Source of the DNA: Laceyella tengchongensis
Lineage (GTDB): Bacteria; Bacillota; Bacilli; Thermoactinomycetales; Thermoactinomycetaceae
Assembly (NCBI RefSeq): GCF_900182735.1
Contig: NZ_FXTU01000002.1
Location: 558,001-622,000, forward strand
DNA: 64,000 nucleotides
Direction of reading: 5' to 3'
The notes under the pieces: model-generated
What the model was told of the DNA's origin: nothing
Seen by the model: the letters and a program-made list of their open reading frames with translations, nothing else
Databases searched by the model: none
Part shown: positions 43,283 to 51,298 of the stretch, in pieces
How positions within the stretch are numbered: the first letter of the stretch is position 1
Layout of the letters: every line of letters begins with the position of its first letter
Position numbers and translations under genes: made by a program

Positions 43283-43630
43283 TTAGAGCGACTGCACAGC
43301 ATCGGTCAACGCCTGTTTGGTGATATTCCAATGAGAAGCGTGCCACTTCACTTCATCTCCGACCACGACAAGCGCTTGTGGAGACTCATGCTTGATCCCA
43401 AACCGCTCGGCAATCTCATTGGACAGTGGACGGTCTTCGATCACGAACACGGCAGCGGACAGCACCTCTGTTGCTGCATCTGAAGACAAGAACGCTTCCC
43501 ATTCGGCGTAGGCCGCCGCGCTGATTGGGCACGATGTGCTGTGTTTAAACAACAACAAGGGGCGTTTGCCCGCTTTTGCCATCCATTCGTCCAATTGTTC
43601 CACAGAGGTCATTCGCGCTGGTTTTTCCAT
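43283..43630 (-). CDS. ytxJ: Bacillithiol-system redox protein YtxJ
   Basis: 115 residues from ATG 43630 (AAGGA ten nt upstream; GTG 43639 is too close to it). Thioredoxin-like fold with a single active Cys in FKHSTSCPISAAAY and the cis-Pro-like ESPQALVV. Fits the monothiol YtxJ family proposed to remove bacillithiol from proteins. Lies downstream of ytxG-ytxH, but a terminator stands between. Confidence 0.92.
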   Translation of the reverse strand: MEKPARMTSVEQLDEWMAKAGKRPLLLFKHSTSCPISAAAYAEWEAFLSSDAATEVLSAAVFVIEDRPLSNEIAERFGIKHESPQALVVVGDEVKWHASHWNITKQALTDAVQSL

Positions 43631-43740
43631 CCATTCCACATCCTTATCAGTTTTTTGGCTTATCTTTCATGCGTCAGGCGTTGGACGCCCGTTCGCTTTC
43701 TTTCTTGGCACGTCTTCGCAAACCTTTTTCAACTTTATGC

Positions 43741-43770
43741 AAAAAGGCGATCATCATGCATGACCGCCTT
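43741..43770 (-). terminator. Terminator after ytxH
   Basis: AAGGCGATCA (43744-43753) and TGACCGCCTT (43761-43770), nine of ten pairing, with UUUUU on the minus strand. Confidence 0.78.
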
Positions 43771-43778
43771 CACTTTCA

Positions 43779-44072
43779 TTATTTCTTATCTTCAATCGAA
43801 ATATAATCGGGCGTTTTAGAGGAGGGCGCATCGATATAGCGGTTGACCAACACGGTCCCCTCATCGTTTACTTTTTCCCATTTGCTTTCCACCGGCGCTT
43901 GCGATTTGATCGTCAGGTATAACTCTTTTCCACGCTCTTTGGCCAATTCCAAGCCTTTCCCCAATTCTTTACGGATTTCATTGCCCGTTTTGGTCGTCGC
44001 CAACAGCGCGGTCGCTGCCCCGATCAAGCCGCCGATCACGGCACCCGCCATAAAGTATTTTCCTTTGCTCAT
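43779..44072 (-). CDS. ytxH: YtxH-like general stress protein
   Basis: 97 residues from ATG 44072 (GAGAGGATGAG six nt upstream). N-terminal glycine-rich transmembrane helix (MAGAVIGGLIGAATALLA) followed by TKTGNEIRKELGKGLELAKERG, the YtxH pattern, and an acidic C-terminus. Membrane-anchored with a cytosolic helical tail; role unknown. Part of a ytxG-ytxH transcript; in B. subtilis this operon is stress- and sporulation-controlled. Confidence 0.88.
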   Translation of the reverse strand: MSKGKYFMAGAVIGGLIGAATALLATTKTGNEIRKELGKGLELAKERGKELYLTIKSQAPVESKWEKVNDEGTVLVNRYIDAPSSKTPDYISIEDKK

Positions 44073-44092
44073 CGGTGTCTCATCCTCTCTGT

Positions 44093-44482
44093 TCAAGATT
44101 TGCGGTCAGACCGCCATCTTTTCACCAAATCGATTCCGGCTCCCACCAATGCGACAACATTGCCCAACCTTTCTTGGTTTGCGGAAACGGTGCGGTTGAT
44201 GCTTGAAGAAACTTGCTCCAAGCTCTTGCCTACTTCGGTTAAGGAGTTGACCACAGCATCCGCCTTGCGGGACTTTTCGCGGACATCTTCAACCAACAAC
44301 CGGGTTTCTTGCAAAGTGAGTCGCGTTTCTTCCACTGTCGTCTCCACTTTCTCTTTCAAGCCGTTCACCGATTGATCCACATTGAGCATCACCTGTCTGA
44401 CTGCAATGAGTGTGCGAATCAAAAAGATGGACAGCACCACAAATGCGACGGCGATGACCGCCACACTAATCGCTATGATCAC
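44093..44482 (-). CDS. ytxG: YtxG-like DUF948 protein
   Basis: 129 residues. One N-terminal transmembrane helix (IAISVAVIAVAFVVLSIFLI) and a long coiled-coil-like region (VNGLKEKVETTVEETRLTLQ) typical of DUF948. Starts at 44482, overlapping the stop of the nagZ-like gene by 4 bp, and ends 20 bp before ytxH, so these genes probably form one transcript. Confidence 0.88.
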   Translation of the reverse strand: MIIAISVAVIAVAFVVLSIFLIRTLIAVRQVMLNVDQSVNGLKEKVETTVEETRLTLQETRLLVEDVREKSRKADAVVNSLTEVGKSLEQVSSSINRTVSANQERLGNVVALVGAGIDLVKRWRSDRKS

Positions 44483-46236
44483 GATTCATTTCCCCCTCCA
44501 TCAACTCCTGCTGAAAACCCATAAGGATAAGCGCCCGACACGGTGACCGGCAAGCGGCCCGCAGCAGGGAGCTGTCCGGCCACCACGCGCATGCCGGCCT
44601 CGATCGAAGGACCGGTCGCCCCATACAGCGCCAACACGGTGGAGGTGGACGGCAGTTTCACCGCATCATACGGCACATCCATGCCCATCACGATGACCCG
44701 TTTCTGTTTCATTTCCAACTGTCTGATGAGCGCCAATTGTTTGGTTTGTGCGCGCGACATGCCTATCACCACCGCGTCGGCCCGTTCCGCCTTGGCTAAA
44801 AGCTCATTCACTGGCGCTTTGGCCCACTCTTCCACCCAGACCACTTCGGCTTGGTACCCTGCTTTTTCAGCCGCGGCTTTAAACGTTTGCGGCTTATTTG
44901 AAGTGACAATCAGCAGGCGAGCCGTCTTGGACGGCGCCAACGGGAGGCGCTTCTGTTTGTCTTGCAGCAAGGTAACTGCCCCTTCCGCCGTTTCCCTAGC
45001 CACAGCTTGCGCTTGGGCGCTGTTGGCGAACGGCTCCCCTTGCGCTAATTCCGGTTGGGTATGGGTGATGATCGAACGCTTGCCAATTTTTTTTGCTTTC
45101 AACGACAAAATGCGACGAACGGATTGGTCAATCCGCTCTTCAGTGATCTTCCCTTCACTGACGGCTTGTTTGACAGCGGCAATCGTCTTTTCTTGCACAT
45201 CCAATTGATGGCAGACCAATACGATATCCGCGCCTGCTTGGATCGCTTTCACCGCCGCCCGGCTGGTTCCGAAATGATCTTTGATGGCGCCCATCTCCAT
45301 GTCATCAGTAGTAATGACACCGTCAAACTTCAACTCTTTGCGCAACAAATCCGTCAACACGCGTTTGGACAAGGTGGCTGGCAAGCCCGGTGTCGGTTCA
45401 ATGGCCGGAAAGACCACGTGCGCGCTCATCACCATGTCCGCGCCTTTATCGATGGCTTCTTTAAACGGAACCAACTCCAAACGTTCCAGCCGTTTCCGGT
45501 CATGCGGCACTTTGGGCAAGCCTACATGGGAATCGACCGCGGTGTCTCCGTGTCCGGGAAAATGCTTTACCACAGTCAGCACGCCCGCATCATGAAAACC
45601 GCGAATCATTTCTGTCCCCATCTGAGAGACCAACTGCGGGTCTTCTCCAAAGGAGCGGACACCGATCACCGGGTTGCGCGGATTGTTGTTCACATCTAGC
45701 ACCGGGGCCATATCCAAATTAATGCCCATGGCTCTCAACTCGGTTCCCATCTCTTTTCCCGTGCGGTAAGCCAAATCGGGCTTGCGGGTGGCGCCCAAAG
45801 CCATGTTGCCGGGAAAAAGCGTAGCCCCTTCTTGAAACCGACTCACGCGGCCCCCTTCTTGGTCAATCGTCACAAACAACGGGATTTTCGCGCCATTGTT
45901 CATCGCTAGCGCTTGCAAGTCCTGGTTGAGCTTGGCCACTTGACGGGGGTTGTCCACATTGCGATCAAATAAGATCATCCCCCCGATATGGTAGTCCTTA
46001 ACCAGCTTTTCAGCCTGGGCATTCACCGTGTGGGCTTGTTCAGTTGCCACACCACGAAAGCCCATGATGAACATCTGGCCGATCTTTTCATCCAGACTCA
46101 TCTGCTCGATCTTCTCATCCACCCAGGTGGTGGGCGATTCCCGCCCAGTCTGCGCTGGGGGGGAGCATGCGGCTTGCGTAGCAAGGAGCAAACCCGACAA
46201 AACAAGCGCCCATCTTCTCCCATGTTTTAGAATCAC
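44479..46236 (-). CDS. nagZ: Beta-N-acetylhexosaminidase (GH3, NagZ type), exported
   Basis: 585 residues from GTG 46236 (GGGAGAG 8 nt upstream). Signal sequence ~1-25 (WALVLSGLLLATQAAC). The Cys suggests a lipoprotein, but the lipobox QAAC has Gln at -3, so lipidation is uncertain. GH3 domain with KHFPGHGDTAVDSH, the NagZ His/Asp catalytic loop, DQEGGRVSRF and TTDDMEMGAI; then a C-terminal alpha/beta domain (~residue 400 on) as in Bacillus NagZ/YbbD. Releases GlcNAc from muropeptides outside the cell for recycling. Confidence 0.93.
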   Translation of the reverse strand: MILKHGRRWALVLSGLLLATQAACSPPAQTGRESPTTWVDEKIEQMSLDEKIGQMFIMGFRGVATEQAHTVNAQAEKLVKDYHIGGMILFDRNVDNPRQVAKLNQDLQALAMNNGAKIPLFVTIDQEGGRVSRFQEGATLFPGNMALGATRKPDLAYRTGKEMGTELRAMGINLDMAPVLDVNNNPRNPVIGVRSFGEDPQLVSQMGTEMIRGFHDAGVLTVVKHFPGHGDTAVDSHVGLPKVPHDRKRLERLELVPFKEAIDKGADMVMSAHVVFPAIEPTPGLPATLSKRVLTDLLRKELKFDGVITTDDMEMGAIKDHFGTSRAAVKAIQAGADIVLVCHQLDVQEKTIAAVKQAVSEGKITEERIDQSVRRILSLKAKKIGKRSIITHTQPELAQGEPFANSAQAQAVARETAEGAVTLLQDKQKRLPLAPSKTARLLIVTSNKPQTFKAAAEKAGYQAEVVWVEEWAKAPVNELLAKAERADAVVIGMSRAQTKQLALIRQLEMKQKRVIVMGMDVPYDAVKLPSTSTVLALYGATGPSIEAGMRVVAGQLPAAGRLPVTVSGAYPYGFSAGVDGGGNES

Positions 46237-46525
46237 ACTATGACTCTCCCTTCTCACACTCTTCAAACAAAGCCCGCCAGGCCACGGGCCGCCAATCATT
46301 TAATACATCTGCGCAAAAATCAGTCTTTCCCCATTTTACTCGATAATCGAAACCCCGGAAACAAATGTCACTTCTCTTTCAATGAATCTACAACTTCTCT
46401 CAACCATTCGGGTGTGTTTCTGCGAACCATGTTGACAGGTGGAAGAGGCAGGAAAGGCCATTGTAAAAATGGTCTTGAATTCAATAAAATGGACAAATAT
46501 ATAATAGTATAATAAAATATCGACA

Positions 46526-46544
46526 GAGATAAAGGGCTTATCTC
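46526..46544. repeat. 19-bp hairpin repeat, left copy
   Basis: GAGATAAAGGGCTTATCTC: 6-bp stem GAGATA/TATCTC. A second copy with two base changes is at 46780-46798; the two flank the structured element. Confidence 0.7.
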
Positions 46545-46573
46545 CCAGATTGTAGACAAACCCTAAAAGAGCG

Positions 46574-46748
46574 AGATTTTTGAGAGCAGAGTGACTGGGA
46601 GCTCTGAATCAAAGCGGAGCGCCGAACGGAGGAAGAAAGCGGGCTTATGGGGCGAAAGCGCCTCGCGGATGCGGTCGTTGCCCGCTGCCTGCGTTCGGCG
46701 GCGGAGCCACTTCCCGTCTGAGCAACTGGAAACGCGGACTCAAAAATC
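46574..46748 (+). ncRNA. Candidate structured RNA of unknown class
   Basis: Five helices nest without conflict: GATTTTTGAG (46574-46583) with CTCAAAAATC (46739-46748); CAGAG (46587-46591) with CTCTG (46602-46606); CGCCGAACG (46620-46628) with CGTTCGGCG (46692-46700); AGCGGGC (46638-46644) with GCCCGCT (46680-46686); and a 6-bp AAAG-loop hairpin at 46649-46664. The purine-rich single-strand GAGGAAGAAA favours the plus strand. Ends about 100 bp before the dehydrogenase gene. No known class was recognised with confidence. Confidence 0.6.
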
Positions 46749-46779
46749 GGCTCTGGGCCACTTTGTCAACAGGCTATAT

Positions 46780-46798
46780 GAGATAAAGGACCTATCTC
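46780..46798. repeat. 19-bp hairpin repeat, right copy
   Basis: GAGATAAAGGACCTATCTC, differing from the left copy at positions in the loop. It lies 48 bp before the next gene. Confidence 0.7.
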
Positions 46799-46845
46799 CC
46801 ACCTGTTTATATAAATTTGTGATCCGTTGAACGAGGTGAAGAAAC

Positions 46846-47928
46846 TTGAGCACAAAATCAGTTGTGATCATGAAGGGAGACCAAACAGGACAGGAATTGC
46901 TGGAAGAAGCGTTGCGCGTTCTGGATCCCAATGTAATCGGTTTTGAAATCGATTTCCAAACCTTTGACCTTAGCTTGGAACATCGTCGGAAAACCAATAA
47001 CCAAGTGGTATACGAAGCCGCACAAGCGATGAAACGCACTGGCTTCGGATTGAAAGCAGCCACCATCACCCCTGAAGAAAAAGGGGATGTAGGTAGTCCC
47101 AATGCCATCTTGCGCAAAGAGATTGACGGCAAGGTAATCATCCGCACAGGTCGTCGGATTCCTGGCGTGCGGCCTGTGGCAGGGACTTTCGCGCCGATCT
47201 CCGTGATTCGGATGGCTGTCGGCGACGCTTATGGCGCCAAAGAATGGCGAGATGGGGAAGGCCTCGATGAAATCGCGTACCGCACGGAAACCATCGATCG
47301 CAAGACCTGCCGCGCGGTAGCCGAATTCGCGTTCCGTCACGCCAAAAAAACAAACGCCAAAGTGTTTGGTGGGCCTAAATACACCGTAAGCCCCGTGTAT
47401 GAAGGCATGCTGAAAGAAGAAATGGATCTAGCGAGCCAAAAATATCCTGAAGTCCGGTATGAACCGCAGTTGATCGACGCGACCTACGCGCTCCTGATCA
47501 ACAACTCCGGCGATCCGTTAGTTATCCCCGCCCTCAACCGCGACGGTGATTGCTTGAGCGATATGGTGTTGCAACTGTTTGGCTCCATCGCCGGTTCCGA
47601 ATCGATCTTGATGAGCTTTGACGATGAATTCAATCCGCAAGTAATCATGGCCGAAGCTCCACATGGCACAGCGCCATCGCTCTTCGGCAAAAACGTGGCC
47701 AACCCCATGGCGATGATTTTGGCAGCCGCCTCCCTGCTCACCTATTTTGGCGATGCCAAAGCCTCTGCCGCTTCACGCGCGATTTATGAATCAGTCATCG
47801 AAACGGTGCGGGAAGGCGTGCGCACCTCCGACCTCGGAGGAAGCTCCACCACTTCCGAATTTACCAATGAAGTGATCAGCAAAGTGCAAACTAAATTAGA
47901 AGTGTGGACCACTTTGCAAGGGTTTTAA
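46846..47928 (+). CDS. Isocitrate/isopropylmalate dehydrogenase family protein
   Basis: 360 residues from TTG 46846 (GAGGTGA 6 nt upstream). Family features: KGDQTGQELLEEALRVLDP at the start, RTGRRIPGVRPV, NRDGDCLSDMVLQLFGSIAGS (metal Asp pair) and APHGTAPSLFGKNVANPMAM. The central NxxGDILSD-type motif is changed and the substrate loop is not that of Icd or LeuB, so the exact hydroxyacid substrate (isocitrate, isopropylmalate, homoisocitrate or other) is open. Monocistronic, behind the structured element at 46.5-46.8 kb. Confidence 0.82.
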   Translation: MSTKSVVIMKGDQTGQELLEEALRVLDPNVIGFEIDFQTFDLSLEHRRKTNNQVVYEAAQAMKRTGFGLKAATITPEEKGDVGSPNAILRKEIDGKVIIRTGRRIPGVRPVAGTFAPISVIRMAVGDAYGAKEWRDGEGLDEIAYRTETIDRKTCRAVAEFAFRHAKKTNAKVFGGPKYTVSPVYEGMLKEEMDLASQKYPEVRYEPQLIDATYALLINNSGDPLVIPALNRDGDCLSDMVLQLFGSIAGSESILMSFDDEFNPQVIMAEAPHGTAPSLFGKNVANPMAMILAAASLLTYFGDAKASAASRAIYESVIETVREGVRTSDLGGSSTTSEFTNEVISKVQTKLEVWTTLQGF

Positions 47929-47931
47929 GCA

Positions 47932-47967
47932 AAAAGCCAACTCCTGACGAGGAGTTGGCTTTGTCTT
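47932..47967 (+). terminator. Terminator of the dehydrogenase gene
   Basis: AAAGCCAACTCCT and AGGAGTTGGCTTT with a 4-nt loop, followed by TTGTCTTTC. Confidence 0.85.
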
Positions 47968-47979
47968 TCAGACATGCGA

Positions 47980-49437
47980 TCAATGAAGCGGTTTTGTCGT
48001 ATCTCCGGCTTCATCTCCGGAAGTGTAGGACATGAAATCATCCCATTTCCACAACGAGTCGGCCTTGTTCGGCTTCAAGGCCATTTCTTCTTTTTTGGCG
48101 GCACGCTGTTCGGCGCGAGACCATCCGGCATAGTCGACTCCCAGCACTGTAGCTAACTCGCGATCCATACAGACCAGATCATCACGTCCGATTTGTTGCA
48201 GATCGGTTTTCCCTAGCGAAATGGCCGTCAGCTTCATCTCTTCCACACAGGACTTCAAAAACTTGGCCAGATGTTCTGCGCCTTGTTCGATATTGAGGTC
48301 TTCTTTGAACTTTCCGTGGTAAAGCACGCTCTGCACCGGCGGTTCAAACGGGGACGCCAGGTTAAATTGCGTTTGCAACATGGCTACCAAGGCGATCGAG
48401 CCGATATAAACCGCATCTGCCCCCAATGCCATCGCTTTGAGAAAATGACCTGGCGTGGTCAGTCCGCCCGCGGCAATCACTGATACCTCGTGCTTCACCC
48501 CGCGTTTTTCCAGATGGCGCACGGTTCGCGCCAAAGCGTACAACGTGGGCAATCCCACGTCATCCTGCAAAGTCGTCGGCCCTCCGTGCGTTCCCGCTTC
48601 GGCACCGTCGACCACAATATAGTCGATCCCACCCTCCAATGCGCAATCGATCTCATCTTCCAGATAGTGCGTCGCACATGTCTTCAATCCGACGGGCACA
48701 CCGTAAGTCTGCCTCAATTTGCGCACCAACGGCGGAAACTCTTCGGGGCGATTGACCCCTTTTAGCCGCGAATGGATGGGGGCGTCCTCCCCTTCCGGGA
48801 TGTTGAAACGGCGACGGAATTCGTCATCCATCTGCCACGAAGACGTACCCATTGGCGCGGATGCTTGGGCCCCTTGGCCTAACTGAATTTCAATGGCATC
48901 GAGTTGCGAGAGGGATTCATGGTCATTCATCCACCCTCCCCGGTTGTATTGGCCGATAAAATACCGGGCCTCGCGACGCTCTTCAGGCACCAGCGGCGCT
49001 TCCCCCGAGTTGGTCGCCGTACCGGCCATGCTCGCGCCCCGCGCCAACGCCTGTTTCGCTTTTAATCCTAATGCCCCGCCGTAAGACATACCCGAAATCA
49101 AGATGGGGATTTCCAGCATGAGCGGCTTTTTCGCTTTGGGGCCGATGGTCACGCCCGTCTGTACGCGCACCCCGTCTTGCGTGGGCATACGATACAGATG
49201 AACGGGGTTGAACATCAATTGCTCCCACCGTGATAAAACGATAGGGCTACCCAACGGCCGGGGGATCGGTTTGCCCGATTCCGCCCGCATCGCCGCTTCT
49301 ACAATCGCACGCAATGTCAGCTTTTGCGTAATTGTCACATAGGAAAACAAGTTCTCGGTATAAGGGTCTTGCATCATCCGGTTCATCACCGCATCCGCCA
49401 CACTATTGATGATGCGGTGTACAATACGAGTCAACAT
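47980..49437 (-). CDS. FMN-binding glutamate synthase-like protein
   Basis: 485 residues. Contains the central/FMN domain of glutamate synthase (IPILISGMSYGGALGLKAKQ, GTATNSGEAPLVPEE, YIVVDGAEAGTHGGPTTL, VSVIAAGGLTTPGHFLKAMA). It has no glutaminase domain, so it cannot use glutamine alone. Similar stand-alone proteins (YerD in Bacillus) have no proven reaction. A hydrophobic N-terminal stretch (ITQKLTLRAIVEAAM) is not clearly membrane-spanning. The CotF-like gene is 5 bp upstream, so the two are co-transcribed. Confidence 0.9.
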   Translation of the reverse strand: MLTRIVHRIINSVADAVMNRMMQDPYTENLFSYVTITQKLTLRAIVEAAMRAESGKPIPRPLGSPIVLSRWEQLMFNPVHLYRMPTQDGVRVQTGVTIGPKAKKPLMLEIPILISGMSYGGALGLKAKQALARGASMAGTATNSGEAPLVPEERREARYFIGQYNRGGWMNDHESLSQLDAIEIQLGQGAQASAPMGTSSWQMDDEFRRRFNIPEGEDAPIHSRLKGVNRPEEFPPLVRKLRQTYGVPVGLKTCATHYLEDEIDCALEGGIDYIVVDGAEAGTHGGPTTLQDDVGLPTLYALARTVRHLEKRGVKHEVSVIAAGGLTTPGHFLKAMALGADAVYIGSIALVAMLQTQFNLASPFEPPVQSVLYHGKFKEDLNIEQGAEHLAKFLKSCVEEMKLTAISLGKTDLQQIGRDDLVCMDRELATVLGVDYAGWSRAEQRAAKKEEMALKPNKADSLWKWDDFMSYTSGDEAGDTTKPLH

Positions 49438-49442
49438 AACGC

Positions 49443-49727
49443 TTACTCCTTTGCAGCCAATTCAGGATGGCGCTCCAGCTGTTGTTCCCAGTGAATAATG
49501 GCGCTCTCAATCGGTTGCTGCCCCGCCGTCGTCAACGTCAACCAACCCCGTTGCTCCATTTCGTTAAACAATTTGGTCTGAACCCGGTTCACCTCGTATA
49601 AACACTGTTCCAGCGTTTGCCGCAACTCCTCGTTAGCGCTGATGTGCTGCGCTTGCAGATAGTGTTGGCTCAATGTCCGCTCTGTGGTCAATAGGTCGCG
49701 AATCATGTCCCGCATCACCCATTCCAT
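49443..49727 (-). CDS. CotF-like spore coat protein
   Basis: 94 residues from ATG 49727 (GGAGG nine nt upstream). Helical bundle pattern MRDMIRDLLTTERTLSQHYL then EVNRVQTKLFNEMEQRGW matches the Coat F domain. Likely a spore coat or mother-cell protein. It sits between a second small coat-like gene and the glutamate-synthase-like gene, all on one strand. Confidence 0.75.
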   Translation of the reverse strand: MEWVMRDMIRDLLTTERTLSQHYLQAQHISANEELRQTLEQCLYEVNRVQTKLFNEMEQRGWLTLTTAGQQPIESAIIHWEQQLERHPELAAKE

Positions 49728-49792
49728 CCTTGACATCCTCCTTACAAAATAACTTCATTTTCACCGACCTAAAAAGTCGGCGACAACCTCTT

Positions 49793-50008
49793 TCAATGTT
49801 GCATCCGTGCTTGTCCGCTATGGTTGCGCAATTGGTCGATCAATTGTTGCAGATGCTGTTTGTGCATCGTTAAAGCCTCGGTCAGCAACGGCTCCCATTC
49901 GGTCTCATTCCCTTCATTGATGGCCGCTTGCGTTTTCTTGATCGACAATGCCTCCAACTCCAGCAGTTCCTCCAATTTCAACAATTCCTCTTGTGTGAGT
50001 TGCTCCAT
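49793..50008 (-). CDS. Small spore coat-associated protein
   Basis: 71 residues, all helix (TQEELLKLEELLELEALSIK, MHKQHLQQLIDQLR), the two-helix pattern of small proteins annotated as spore coat components that accompany CotF homologues. SD GGGAGG. In operon-like array with the CotF-like gene, separated by ~65 bp with a weak CCGAC/GTCGG hairpin. Confidence 0.72.
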   Translation of the reverse strand: MEQLTQEELLKLEELLELEALSIKKTQAAINEGNETEWEPLLTEALTMHKQHLQQLIDQLRNHSGQARMQH

Positions 50009-50103
50009 CTGTTTCCCTCCTTATGCTGGCATGGCTCAATTTTTATCAATCGCTCTGCTCTTATCAATTAGTATGGATGTTTCCTCTTCATCTTATGTGC
50101 AAC

Positions 50104-50124
50104 AAAAAAAGCCCCGCAGGGCTT
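50104..50124 (-). terminator. Terminator of the 50138 gene
   Basis: AAGCCC (50109-50114) and GGGCTT (50119-50124) with loop CGCA, followed on the minus strand by seven U. Confidence 0.75.
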
Positions 50125-50137
50125 CATCTGATGGCCA

Positions 50138-50422
50138 TCATTTTTTTCTCGGTAAGCGCTGTTTGCCTTGCAAAATGTCCAGGCCCAGCGCAGGGTTGGA
50201 TTGCACCTGGTCGGCAAATCGCTGAAGCTGGCCCATGTCGACGTCGGCTTGCGTCACTTTCATCAGATATTCCAACACCGCGTTCATGCCACCATTATCG
50301 AAAGCCTCTTTGGCGCCGTCCATGATTTTGCCCAATTGCTCTTCAGTCAACACCTTGCGCCCCATGATCGTATTGATCATTTGCGCCAATTCTTTCATGG
50401 AAAACTCGTTGTTTCGTGGCAT
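50138..50422 (-). CDS. Hypothetical helical protein
   Basis: 94 residues from ATG 50422 (AGGAGGGA nine nt upstream; two earlier ATGs are too close to that SD). Helical, with FSMKELAQMINTIMGRKVL and a basic end (QGKQRLPRKK). I recognise no family. Length and context suggest a small cytosolic or spore-associated protein. Has its own terminator. Confidence 0.6.
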   Translation of the reverse strand: MPRNNEFSMKELAQMINTIMGRKVLTEEQLGKIMDGAKEAFDNGGMNAVLEYLMKVTQADVDMGQLQRFADQVQSNPALGLDILQGKQRLPRKK

Positions 50423-50613
50423 CTCATTCATTCCCTCCTGTTTGCGCACTCGTTACACCATATGCCACGTTTGCCCATCCCGTCCCGGGCATACGCCCAA
50501 ATCAGCGCGCCCAAGCCGTGGAAAATGGACGAATTACCTATTACTTCCAACCGCCACGCTGTATATAAAGTTGATAGCACGTTTCTATATCTCAGCGAGA
50601 AAGGATGGCTCGC

Positions 50614-50748
50614 ATGGATCACGCTTTGAAGCTTTGCCGCTCCCAATATGTGGCGCCCCCCCACCGTCTCCATCCGTGGCAGTGCCTGTTGCTCTTTCTT
50701 TTGATTGTCCCCACCATTTTCGTCTTCGTTGAAAGCCTGTGCCCCTAG
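50614..50748 (+). CDS. Diverged YjcZ-like mini membrane protein
   Basis: 44 residues from ATG 50614, preceded by GAAAGGATGG. The segment PWQCLLLFLLIVPTIFVFVE parallels the WRQLLIFLLVIATIFVFV core of the two YjcZ proteins 0.3-0.5 kb downstream, but it lacks their SGYYGGFG start and has its own Cys-rich ends. Probably a diverged third copy; it could also be decaying. Confidence 0.6.
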   Translation: MDHALKLCRSQYVAPPHRLHPWQCLLLFLLIVPTIFVFVESLCP

Positions 50749-50895
50749 ACAGAATCCCATTTTACCGCAATCTGGACACCCGCCTTTCCCACCCTTTCCA
50801 CCGGGGCATAGAGTAAAGCAACTGCTGATGAAAGTTTAAAGACTTTTATCAACCACTCTTTCATTCAGCTAAATCAGATCAAAGGAGGAATCGCT

Positions 50896-51015
50896 ATGAG
50901 CGGTTATTATGGTGGCTTTGGCTGGAGACAACTTCTTATCTTCCTGTTGGTGATCGCGACGATCTTCGTCTTCGTCGGATGCGGATTCAGCTATAAAGGC
51001 GGCGGTTACTGCTAA
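50896..51015 (+). CDS. YjcZ-family sporulation protein, copy 1
   Basis: 39 residues: MSGYYGGFGWRQ, one hydrophobic helix (LLIFLLVIATIFVFV) and a Cys/Gly/Tyr-rich end (CGFSYKGGGYC). This is the YjcZ family of tiny sporulation proteins, thought to lie in spore membranes. SD AAAGGAGG. Tandem with copy 2. Confidence 0.92.
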   Translation: MSGYYGGFGWRQLLIFLLVIATIFVFVGCGFSYKGGGYC

Positions 51016-51075
51016 GCGATGTAACTTCGCTTGCGGCAGGCCGCATCTCTCCTGAACCTGAAAGGGGGTGTAATC

Positions 51076-51186
51076 ATGAGCGGATATTACGGCGGATTCG
51101 GTTGGAGACAGCTCTTGATCTTCCTGCTGGTTATCGCGACCATCTTCGTGTTTGTAGCCGGATGCCATGGCAGAGGATATTGCTAA
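51076..51186 (+). CDS. YjcZ-family sporulation protein, copy 2
   Basis: 36 residues, identical to copy 1 through residue 27, then AGCHGRGYC. SD AAAGGGGGTG. The near-identity of the first 27 residues, with synonymous base changes, points to an older tandem duplication kept under selection. The pair is followed by a bidirectional terminator. Confidence 0.92.
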   Translation: MSGYYGGFGWRQLLIFLLVIATIFVFVAGCHGRGYC

Positions 51187-51266
51187 AGCATCTTTGTCGG
51201 CGGATGCTTCCCAAATAAGAAAATGCATAAGCCTCCACCTCCAAAGCGTTGGTGGCCAGGAGTGAA

Positions 51267-51296
51267 AAAAGCGCCCTCTGATCAGAGGGCGCTTTT
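51267..51296. terminator. Bidirectional terminator
   Basis: A 30-bp perfect palindrome: AAAAGCGCCCTCTGA and its complement, with A- and T-runs at the ends. Serves the YjcZ pair on plus and the oxidoreductase gene on minus. Confidence 0.92.
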
Positions 51297-51298
51297 CA

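Noticed and set aside
46368..46430. 20-codon frame ending WLREVVDSLKEK
   Set aside because: Protein-like but lacks an SD and is too short to support as a gene.
46574..46748. Assignment to HEARO/OMEGA or another named RNA class
   Set aside because: Scale is similar, but no IscB/TnpB gene is adjacent and I cannot match a consensus from memory.
46591..46830. 79-codon frame across the structured element
   Set aside because: Basic, low-complexity product, no SD; the region is better explained by nested RNA helices.
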